From positions 1-13,404 of the forward strand of contig JBBROA010000109.1 of NCBI GenBank assembly GCA_038229875.1: a stretch of 13,404 nucleotides of DNA, given 5' to 3'. Below are positions 7,435 through 13,404 of the stretch, piece after piece (positions within the stretch are counted from its first letter, which is position 1; the number at the start of each line of letters is the position of its first letter). Source of the stretch: JALYUA01 sp038229875 (GTDB lineage Bacteria; Acidobacteriota; Thermoanaerobaculia; UBA5066; Gp7-AA6). The notes under the pieces are model-generated. The model was not told where the DNA came from, ran no database searches, and saw only the letters and a program-made list of their open reading frames with translations. Made by a program: the position numbers and the translations under genes.

Positions 7435-9428
7435 GGGGTGGTCTCCTCGAAGTCAGCGGCGGCAGATGCGGAATGACGCGCGGGAAGCCGGCTCCCCGAT
7501 TCGCGGCGCTCGGGCCGGCGCCGCGCCCGATCATAGAGGGAGAGCGCCCAGAGGGGAAAATACGTGGCGTAGAGGTGGTACCGCAGGTAGAAGACCTTCG
7601 GAAAGCCGGTTCCCGTCCAGAACACGTCTTTCCAGGAGCCGTCGTAGAGCTGTTGGCAAAGCAGGTACGCGACTCCGCGCTCGACACTTTCCGACCCCGC
7701 CTCTCCGAGCGACAGGAGCGCCATGAGCGCCCATGCCGTTTGAGAGGGCGTGCTCGGGCCCATCCCCTTCAACGACGGGTCGTCGTACGACCGCGGCAGC
7801 TCGCCCCATCCGCCGTCCGCGTTCTGGTGCCTGCGCAGCCAGCTTCCGGCCCGCTGCCAGCGGTCGGCGGAGAGGTCGACGCCGGCGCTTCCGAGGCCGC
7901 GAAGCGCGAGCCAGGTTCCATAGATGTAGTTGCAGCCCCACCGCCCGTACCAGGTCCCGTCCGCCTCCTGCTTGCGTGCCAGGAACTCCGTCGCGCGGGA
8001 GACCGCCGGGTCCGCCGCCCGCCCGAGCTTCTTCAACGCGTCGAGGGTTCGCCCGGTGATGTCTTCGCAGCTCGGGTCGATCATCGCGTTGTGGTCGGCG
8101 AACGGGATGAAAGTGAGCACCTCGTTGTCGCAGAGGCGGTCGAACGCCGCCCATCCTCCGTCCGGGTTCTGCATGCCGAGCTGCCAGGAAACCCCGCGCT
8201 CGATCGCGGCCCGGCGGCGCTCTTCGGCGCGGGGCTCGGGAAACCGCAACTCGGCCAGGGCCGCGAGGACTTCGGCCGTGTCGTCCGCGTCCGGGTAGAA
8301 CTCGTTCTCGTATTCGAAGAACCAGCCGCCGGGTGAAACCCCGGGTGCGGCGTACTGCCAGTCGCCGACGCTTCGCACTTCCCGGTCCACGAGCCATGCG
8401 CCGCCGCGCAGGAGATCCGGGTCGTCCTCGGGAAGCCCCGACTCGCGCAGCGCCAGGAGCGCGAGCGCGGTGTCCCAGATCGGCGAGAAGCAGGGCTGAA
8501 TGCGGAGCGTATCGTCTTCTTCGATTTCGAGACGCTCGAGCTCCTCCATCTGGGAGACGAGGGTCGGATGCTCCAGGGGATAACCCAGGCAGCGCATCGC
8601 GATGATCGTGTTGACGATCGGAGGGAAGATCGCCCCGAGGCCGCCGCTCTTTTCGAGACGGGCGAGGATCCACGCCTCGGCGGCCCGCAGCGCGCGGCGC
8701 CGGAACGGCTTCCAGGGCGAGCGCTCCACGACCTTCAAACTGCCATCCACCAGAATGAAAAAACGCCGCCACCGCCGCTCCCGCCGCGGCGCGCGCCGCC
8801 CGGGACCCTCGGCGCGGGGTTGATCGACCCGGAGCTCCTCGATCCGCGCGGAATCCGGCACGGCGCACCGCGGCTTGAATGCCCAGAGGATCGAGAGCGG
8901 CACGACGATCGCGCGCGACCACGAGGACATGCGGTAGATGTTGAAGGGGAACCAGTGGGGAAGGAGGACGAGCTCGGGCGGAACGGCCGGGCAATCCGCC
9001 CAGTCCGACTGGCCGAAGACGGAAAGGTAGATCCGCGTGAACGAATTACAGGCGTCGATTCCGCCGAGACCGCGGATCACCCCTCGCGCGAGGGCCATGT
9101 GGGGCGCCTCGGGCAGATCTCCCGCGAGCTTCAGCGCGAAGTAGGCCTTGACCGAGGCGTTGACTTCCGACGGCCCACCCGGGTAGATCGCCCAGCCCCC
9201 CTCGGGAAGCTGCTGCCGGCGGAGGTATTCGGCCGCTTTCGCAAAGCGCGGCTCGTTGGCCCGGCCCAGAAAGAAAAGCGTCAGCAGGTATTCGGATTCG
9301 AGGATCGAGTCGCCCTCCAGCTCACCGCACCAGTGCCCGTCCGGGCGCTGGATGGAGAGAAGGTAGCGGCGCGCCGCCTCCAGGGCGGACGCGAGGGGAG
9401 CGGCGATTTCCTCCGCTTCCCTTCGCAT
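7431..9428 (-). CDS. shc: Squalene-hopene cyclase
   Basis: Cyclises squalene to hopene/hopanol at the membrane surface. The 665-residue product is normal length. The catalytic acid motif DxDDT is present as D380-A-D382-D383-T384 in YPDADDTAEV. Several QW repeats that brace the alpha-barrels are visible: QRPDGHW (27-33), QLPEGGW (73-79), QNPDGGWAAF (420-429), QEADGTWYGRWG (487-498), QNADGGWGE (535-543) and QLYDGSWKD (593-601). The GTGFPKVFYLRYHLY segment (606-620) near the C-terminus is characteristic. The DxDD motif and genome context separate it from oxidosqualene cyclases, which have xxDCT-type motifs. The ATG at 9428 is preferred because GAGGAG lies four bases upstream and homology begins there; the frame is open to 9656 but the extra residues are basic and unlike the family. 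It is the first gene of the operon. Confidence 0.97.
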   Translation of the reverse strand: MRREAEEIAAPLASALEAARRYLLSIQRPDGHWCGELEGDSILESEYLLTLFFLGRANEPRFAKAAEYLRRQQLPEGGWAIYPGGPSEVNASVKAYFALKLAGDLPEAPHMALARGVIRGLGGIDACNSFTRIYLSVFGQSDWADCPAVPPELVLLPHWFPFNIYRMSSWSRAIVVPLSILWAFKPRCAVPDSARIEELRVDQPRAEGPGRRAPRRERRWRRFFILVDGSLKVVERSPWKPFRRRALRAAEAWILARLEKSGGLGAIFPPIVNTIIAMRCLGYPLEHPTLVSQMEELERLEIEEDDTLRIQPCFSPIWDTALALLALRESGLPEDDPDLLRGGAWLVDREVRSVGDWQYAAPGVSPGGWFFEYENEFYPDADDTAEVLAALAELRFPEPRAEERRRAAIERGVSWQLGMQNPDGGWAAFDRLCDNEVLTFIPFADHNAMIDPSCEDITGRTLDALKKLGRAADPAVSRATEFLARKQEADGTWYGRWGCNYIYGTWLALRGLGSAGVDLSADRWQRAGSWLRRHQNADGGWGELPRSYDDPSLKGMGPSTPSQTAWALMALLSLGEAGSESVERGVAYLLCQQLYDGSWKDVFWTGTGFPKVFYLRYHLYATYFPLWALSLYDRARRRPERRESGSRLPARHSASAAADFEETTP

Positions 9429-9432
9429 CGAT

Positions 9433-9438
9433 CTCCTC
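9433..9438 (-). promoter_or_regulatory. Ribosome binding site GAGGAG that fixes the shc start
   Basis: GAGGAG, four-base spacer ATCG, then ATG at 9428. It decides against the longer open frame reaching 9656. Confidence 0.7.
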
Positions 9439-9534
9439 ACGCGCTTGCCTGGACCGGGAGGGCGCCCCGGACGGGCCCTCGACCGATCGATTTTCCCTCT
9501 CGCCCTCCAAAAGGAATCATCAACAAACCTCGAA

Positions 9535-9540
9535 AGTATA
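9535..9540 (-). promoter_or_regulatory. Candidate -10 box TATACT for the hopanoid operon
   Basis: TATACT lies in the only clearly A/T-rich patch (about 9490-9570) of the 181-base gap between the ROK gene and shc. It would give a leader of about 100 bases. The -35 position holds AATCTT at 17-base spacing, a poor match, so an activator or a different sigma factor may be involved. Otherwise this gap shows no gene, repeat or riboswitch that I recognise. Confidence 0.35.
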
Positions 9541-9594
9541 CGTTCGCAGAGATGACGAAGATTCAGTGTCCGTAGGCGTACACGAACCGCGAGC

Positions 9595-9609
9595 GGGCCG
9601 CGCGGGCCC
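9595..9609 (-). terminator. Possible hairpin after the ROK kinase gene
   Basis: Perfect five-base arms GGGCC and GGCCC with a five-base loop start directly after the ROK stop codon. No T-tract follows, so this is not a classical intrinsic terminator and it may be chance in GC-rich DNA. Confidence 0.22.
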
Positions 9610-10626
9610 TCAGACCAGACGGCGCTCGCGCGTCGGGGCGCGGGACGGTTTCTCAACCGCCGCCGATGCGTCGCGGGCCGCTAGCGCGGAGCCGAGAAGA
9701 CCCGCATCGTCGCCCAGGCGCGAGAGCACGATCCGGGGGCTGCCGAGCTCGGTCGTGAACGCGTGCTCCCGGGCCGTGGCGCGCACGAGCGCCAGGTACG
9801 GGCCTTTCAGGGCCGCGGACACGCCACCGCCCAGGACGAAAAGCTCGGGCGCCAGCACGTCGAAAAGATTCGCGATCGCAAGCCCCACGTAACGCGCCGA
9901 GTTCTCGACCGCCGCGACGACCGGCGAGTCGTCCGCCTCGAAGGCCTCCGCGAGATCGCTGCTGTGAAGCCGCTCTCCCTCCCCGCGAACGCGCCGGGCG
10001 AGCCTCGACTTCTTTCCCCGCTTGACCGCCTTCCTGACGTGGCGGGCGATTCCGGTCTTCGAAGCCTCCCACTCGAGTGTCCCGCGCGCATCTCCCGCCC
10101 TCGCCCGCCGGGCATCCAGGATCATGTGTCCGATCTCGCCGGCATTGCGGTTCACTCCGTGGACGATCTTTCCGTCCCAGAGCACACAGCCGCCGACGCC
10201 CGTTCCGACCCAGATCCCCACGACGCGGGCCTTCCCGCGCGCCGCTCCGGCCAGAAACTCTCCGTACACCGCCATGTGAACGTCGTTGTCGAGAACCACG
10301 GGAGCGCCGAGCTCGCGCGACAGCCACGGCCCCACCGCGAGCCGCTTCACCGCGATGTTCGGCGTCCGGAGGATCAGGCCGCGGGCCGGATCGAGCGGGC
10401 CGGGGGAACCCATGCCGACGCCCGACAGCCGCCCGCGCGAAACACCCGCTTCTGCCAATGCCGAAGCGGCGGTGTCCTTCAGTGCGGCCAGGAGAGCCTC
10501 GCCTCCTTCGGAAAACGGGGTCGCCGTCTTTGAACGCGAGAGGATCTTTCCCCGCGCGGTCACGACCCCCGCCAGGATCTTGCTGCCCCCGAGGTCGATT
10601 CCAAGGAAGAGGTCGCGGGCGCTCAT
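9610..10626 (-). CDS. ROK family sugar kinase/transcriptional-regulator-type protein
   Basis: Probable ATP-dependent sugar kinase (glucokinase-like) of 338 residues; the substrate is unknown. It has the phosphate-binding DLGGSK (11-16), the catalytic Asp in LDND (D115), the second nucleotide loop GTGVGG (141-146), the ROK signature region NRNAGEIGHMILD (159-171) with the zinc-ligand His, and the adenosine-region LFVLGGGVSAAL. No helix-turn-helix precedes the kinase domain, so it is an enzyme more likely than a NagC-type repressor. The CxCGxxGC zinc motif expected after GEIGH is replaced by a stretch without any cysteine (171-186), although the following GTLEWEASKTG aligns with the usual GCLEAxASxxA. 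The ATG at 10626 overlaps the acetamidase stop in an ATGA junction, so the two are cotranscribed. Confidence 0.88.
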   Translation of the reverse strand: MSARDLFLGIDLGGSKILAGVVTARGKILSRSKTATPFSEGGEALLAALKDTAASALAEAGVSRGRLSGVGMGSPGPLDPARGLILRTPNIAVKRLAVGPWLSRELGAPVVLDNDVHMAVYGEFLAGAARGKARVVGIWVGTGVGGCVLWDGKIVHGVNRNAGEIGHMILDARRARAGDARGTLEWEASKTGIARHVRKAVKRGKKSRLARRVRGEGERLHSSDLAEAFEADDSPVVAAVENSARYVGLAIANLFDVLAPELFVLGGGVSAALKGPYLALVRATAREHAFTTELGSPRIVLSRLGDDAGLLGSALAARDASAAVEKPSRAPTRERRLV

Positions 10627-11669
10627 CGAGGCGGCCGCGTGCTGCCGGCGGCAACGGGGAGCCGGCTCTTTAAGATCCGCACCAAGACGGTGTACTGCGG
10701 GTCGACCATCTGCGCGATCGGGGCGCGGGCGTTCTGCGAGACGAACTCGTAGGCGTCCATCTCGGCGAGGCCCGTCTTATCGCGGACCCACGCGACCATG
10801 TCCTTGAAGGCGACCCGCGCGGCGTCTTCGAGCGGCCGCCCGGCGCCGACGGACATCATCCATTCCGCGTTCTCGATCCGCGGCCACGGCGTCTCGCGGC
10901 CCTTCTCGAGATCGACGGTGAGCGTCACGTTCATGGCTCCCTCGATGGCCGTCCCGATGATCTCCCCTTCGCCCATGGCGTAGTGACCGTCGCCGAAGGA
11001 GAAGAGCGCCCCGGGGACCCGGACGCCCAGGTAGACGGTGTTGCCAGCGCGCACCTCCGGGCAGTCCATGTTGCCGCCAAAATTGTCCGGTACGACGGTT
11101 GAGCGCACCTCGCCGCCCGACGGCGCCACCCCGAGGCAGCCCAGAAACGGCGCGAGCGGAACTTCCCAGGAGAGCGTCCCGTCCTTCGATCGGGTCTTCG
11201 CGACGCCGCGCGCGCGGTCGACCTCGTAGAACCAGACGGTCTCCGGCAGATCCGGTCCGAGCACCGCAGTGCGGTCGGTCCCGTTCAGCGCGCCGAAGCC
11301 GGGGAAGAAGGAGGAGATCCCGACGTCGCGGGCGGGCTCGAGCTTCTCGATACGAATCGCCAGCGTGTCGCCCGGCTCGGCTCCCTCCACGAAAAAGGGA
11401 CCGGTCTGCGGGTTGTCGTGGCCGGGAGGGATGACCTTCGTCGGCAGCTGGTCCGGCCGGGTTACGGCGCCGTCGTAACAGTCCTCGGTCCAGCTGACCA
11501 GCCGCGTCCCGGGCCGGATTCGCCGGATTGGCGGGGCGCCTCCGAACGAGTAACGCAGCTCCGTGTGCGCCGGGCGGTACTCGACGGTGGGGCGTCCGGC
11601 CGCCGGGGTCGGGGTGGGCGCAGCGGAGGTTGCCGCGAGAAGCGCGAGTGCCAGCGAAAAAGGGCCCAT
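10623..11669 (-). CDS. Exported acetamidase/formamidase (FmdA/AmdA) family protein
   Basis: Likely amide hydrolase releasing ammonia from a small amide; the true substrate is not known. The 348-residue product opens with a signal-peptide-like segment (MGPFSLALALLAATSAA, 1-17), which is unusual because family enzymes are often cytoplasmic. Family motifs are PPGHDNPQTGPFFVEGAEPGD (81-101, including the conserved His and the TGPFFV strand), GGNMD (198-202) and VPGALFSFGDGHYAMGEGE (218-236), the best-conserved block around the active site. The start has a strong AGGAGG four bases upstream. It is followed without a gap by the ROK kinase. A promoter with TTGAGG and TACACT lies upstream. Confidence 0.86.
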   Translation of the reverse strand: MGPFSLALALLAATSAAPTPTPAAGRPTVEYRPAHTELRYSFGGAPPIRRIRPGTRLVSWTEDCYDGAVTRPDQLPTKVIPPGHDNPQTGPFFVEGAEPGDTLAIRIEKLEPARDVGISSFFPGFGALNGTDRTAVLGPDLPETVWFYEVDRARGVAKTRSKDGTLSWEVPLAPFLGCLGVAPSGGEVRSTVVPDNFGGNMDCPEVRAGNTVYLGVRVPGALFSFGDGHYAMGEGEIIGTAIEGAMNVTLTVDLEKGRETPWPRIENAEWMMSVGAGRPLEDAARVAFKDMVAWVRDKTGLAEMDAYEFVSQNARAPIAQMVDPQYTVLVRILKSRLPVAAGSTRPPR

Positions 11670-11673
11670 GCCA

Positions 11674-11679
11674 CCTCCT
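11674..11679 (-). promoter_or_regulatory. Strong ribosome binding site AGGAGG for the acetamidase-like gene
   Basis: AGGAGG, spacer TGGC, then ATG at 11669. It is the best Shine-Dalgarno in the window and supports the start that includes the signal peptide. Confidence 0.8.
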
Positions 11680-11688
11680 GAAGGGCGC

Positions 11689-11718
11689 AGTGTACGCGGG
11701 CGGTCGCCCGTCCCTCAA
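11689..11718 (-). promoter_or_regulatory. Candidate promoter of the acetamidase-ROK operon
   Basis: On the minus strand, TTGAGG (11713-11718) and TACACT (11689-11694) are separated by 18 bases; each agrees with the sigma-70 consensus at four of six positions. The position gives a leader of about 13-14 bases carrying the AGGAGG site. Confidence 0.4.
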
Positions 11719-11727
11719 AAAGCCCGA

Positions 11728-11733
11728 TAGGAT
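11728..11733 (+). promoter_or_regulatory. Candidate -10 box TAGGAT for the DUF2127 gene
   Basis: TANNNT-type hexamer nine bases before the GTG at 11743, consistent with an almost leaderless transcript. No clear -35 is visible. Confidence 0.25.
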
Positions 11734-11742
11734 CCGCGGGGC

Positions 11743-12261
11743 GTGACGAAATCTCGAGCGAGCGGCGGAAAAAAACGAGGCGGCGTCTCCGGCGGTTTTC
11801 TGGCCGTGATCATTTTCAAGATCGTGAAGGGCGCCGCGTTCGTCGTGCTCGGCATCGCCGCGCTGAAGCTCTCCCGCTCGGGAGAAATGCCGACCGCAGT
11901 GCAGATCGCGAATTTCCTGAGCGTCTCCAGAGAAAACGAGCTCGTGCGGAGACTGGCCGATCTGATTCGGGGGGTGACGCCGGCGCAGGCCACCGCGGCG
12001 GGCATCGCTGGGCTCGTCATCGCGGCCGTGTTCATTCTCGAGGGCATCCTGCTGGCGTCTCGCGTCTGGTGGTCAACCTACCTGACGATCGCGCTGACGG
12101 CGCTTGGAATTCCGCTCGAGATCTACGAAATCATTCACCGCCCCGATTCCGTCAGGCGCTACCTTCTCCTCGCGGTCAACCTGGGAATCCTGATTTTTCT
12201 CTGGACCCGCAGAAACGAGTTCCGCGAGCACCGCGTGGCCCGAAGGAAGAAACCCGCGTAG
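11743..12261 (+). CDS. DUF2127 family integral membrane protein
   Basis: Small 172-residue membrane protein of unknown function. Four hydrophobic segments are visible at about 17-42 (FLAVIIFKIVKGAAFVVLGIAALKL), 82-106 (GIAGLVIAAVFILEGILLA), 112-130 (YLTIALTALGIPLEIYEII) and 140-156 (YLLLAVNLGILIFLW). The FKIVKGA start, the IxEGxxLxxRxWWSTYLT segment and GIPLEIYEIIHRPDSVR match what I know of DUF2127 proteins. Both ends are basic (KSRASGGKKRG and RREFREHR-like tail), favouring cytoplasmic termini. The start is GTG without a good Shine-Dalgarno. It is divergent from the acetamidase gene and convergent with the selenoprotein gene, 21 bases apart, so no functional partner is implied. Confidence 0.8.
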   Translation: MTKSRASGGKKRGGVSGGFLAVIIFKIVKGAAFVVLGIAALKLSRSGEMPTAVQIANFLSVSRENELVRRLADLIRGVTPAQATAAGIAGLVIAAVFILEGILLASRVWWSTYLTIALTALGIPLEIYEIIHRPDSVRRYLLLAVNLGILIFLWTRRNEFREHRVARRKKPA

Positions 12262-12282
12262 CCTCGCGGCAGCCTTCCGGCG

Positions 12283-12927
<645 letters not shown>

Positions 12928-12933
12928 GCGCGG

Positions 12934-12939
12934 AGCTTA
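12934..12939 (-). promoter_or_regulatory. Candidate leaderless -10 box TAAGCT for the selenoprotein gene
   Basis: TAAGCT lies six bases before the GTG start at 12927. This TANNNT-to-start spacing is typical of leaderless transcripts and would explain the missing Shine-Dalgarno. No good -35 match is seen. Confidence 0.35.
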
Positions 12940-13015
12940 CACGGGGTCGAGCAGCCGGACGAGACCGGACCAGGGCTCCCGCGGGCTGCGGCGGGACCCG
13001 TGACCTCCTCCGCAC

Positions 13016-13021
13016 TAGAAT
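13016..13021 (+). promoter_or_regulatory. Candidate -10 box TAGAAT upstream of the response regulator
   Basis: TAGAAT matches the -10 consensus at five of six positions and is six bases before an ATG (13028) that opens a six-codon frame, MERNAP, ending at the response-regulator start. No clear -35 is seen. Confidence 0.35.
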
Positions 13022-13044
13022 TCGGGCATGGAGCGTAACGCGCC

Positions 13045-13404
13045 GTGAGGGCGCTGGTGCTGGAAGACGACGTCCGGCTGCGCTCCCTCGTCATCCGGAC
13101 CCTGACGCGCGCGGGGCTCGCGTGCGACGAGGCCTCCCGCGTCGAGGAGGCGGACGAGCTTCTCTCGGTCCACGAATACGACCTGCTCGTGCTCGACCGC
13201 CGGCTGCCAGACGGCGACGGCCTCTCTGTCTGCCGCGCGGCTCGAAAGAACGGGTTCTCCCGGTCGATCCTGATGCTGACCGCGCGGGACGACGCCGAGT
13301 CGATCGTCGAGGGATTGTCGGACGGCGCGGACGACTATCTCGGAAAGCCCTTCGACCTGGAGGTCCTCGCGGCGCGCGCCCGCGCGCTCCTCCGTCGCAA
13401 TACC
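13045..13404 (+). CDS. Two-component response regulator, receiver domain (partial, C-terminus beyond window)
   Basis: Receives a phosphoryl group from an unseen histidine kinase. All 120 residues in the window form one CheY-like receiver domain: acidic pocket EDD (7-9), phosphoacceptor D51 in LLVLDRRLPDGDG (47-59), switch Thr79 in LMLTARDD (76-83) and Lys101 in LGKPFD (99-104). The LPDGDG and DGADDYLGKPF wording is typical of OmpR/PhoB-type regulators, so a winged-helix DNA-binding domain is expected just past the window edge, but it is not visible. The start is GTG at 13045, which overlaps the TGA of the preceding six-codon frame in a GTGA junction. It is divergent from the selenoprotein gene with 117 bases between starts; a regulatory link is possible but unproven. 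Confidence 0.93.
   Translation, partial: MRALVLEDDVRLRSLVIRTLTRAGLACDEASRVEEADELLSVHEYDLLVLDRRLPDGDGLSVCRAARKNGFSRSILMLTARDDAESIVEGLSDGADDYLGKPFDLEVLAARARALLRRNT

Noticed and set aside
6520..7476. 318-codon plus-strand open frame opposite hpnH
   Set aside because: Antisense shadow of an unmistakable radical SAM gene; no ribosome binding site or motif.
7531..8994. 487-codon minus-strand open frame inside shc, and plus-strand frames 7395-8336 and 8568-9575
   Set aside because: Out-of-frame shadows of squalene-hopene cyclase, very rich in Arg, Pro and Ala, with no motifs.

Overview
The window is a gene-dense stretch of high-GC bacterial DNA. Strong third-position G/C bias and many GTG/TTG starts are seen in every gene. 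A compact hopanoid operon, a selenocysteine-containing deiodinase-like protein and an exported acetamidase-like protein together fit a Gram-negative, probably environmental bacterium. Acidobacteriota or a neighbouring phylum is my inference; nothing here proves the phylum. There is no rRNA, tRNA, CRISPR or recognisable mobile element, and no gene-free stretch longer than about 180 bases.

Layout. (1) 1-1408, minus: the N-terminal three quarters of dxs (MEP isoprenoid pathway), cut by the window edge. (2) 1582-2433, plus: a ferritin-like diiron protein, divergent from dxs. (3) 2502-3665, plus: a probable exported beta-strand-rich (outer-membrane barrel-like) protein. (4) 3669-9428, minus: one tightly packed hopanoid operon transcribed shc > hpnH > hpnA > hpnG > squalene synthase. 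(5) 9610-11669, minus: an exported acetamidase/formamidase-family protein and a ROK sugar kinase, joined by a 4-base ATGA overlap. (6) 11743-12261, plus: a DUF2127 membrane protein. (7) 12283-12927, minus: a membrane-anchored iodothyronine-deiodinase-like selenoprotein read through an in-frame TGA. (8) 13045-13404, plus: the receiver domain of a response regulator, cut by the window edge.

How the genes work together. Dxs starts the route to IPP/DMAPP. The squalene synthase joins two farnesyl diphosphates and Shc cyclises squalene to hopene. HpnH attaches adenosine to form adenosylhopane, HpnG removes adenine to leave ribosylhopane, and HpnA is a hopanoid-associated reductase/epimerase-like enzyme. 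The operon carries a single squalene synthase of the eukaryote-like kind instead of the HpnC/HpnD/HpnE trio.

The main discovery is the selenoprotein. Conventional gene calling breaks it into two small open frames (12673-12927 and 12283-12645). The TGA between them falls exactly at the deiodinase catalytic selenocysteine. It is followed by a hairpin whose apical loop GGTC lies 17 bases downstream, nearly matching the Escherichia coli fdhF SECIS geometry. Also worth attention: a DXS with altered thiamine-site motifs, a ROK kinase without its zinc-binding cysteines, and several SD-less genes with a TANNNT box a few bases before the start, suggesting leaderless transcripts.
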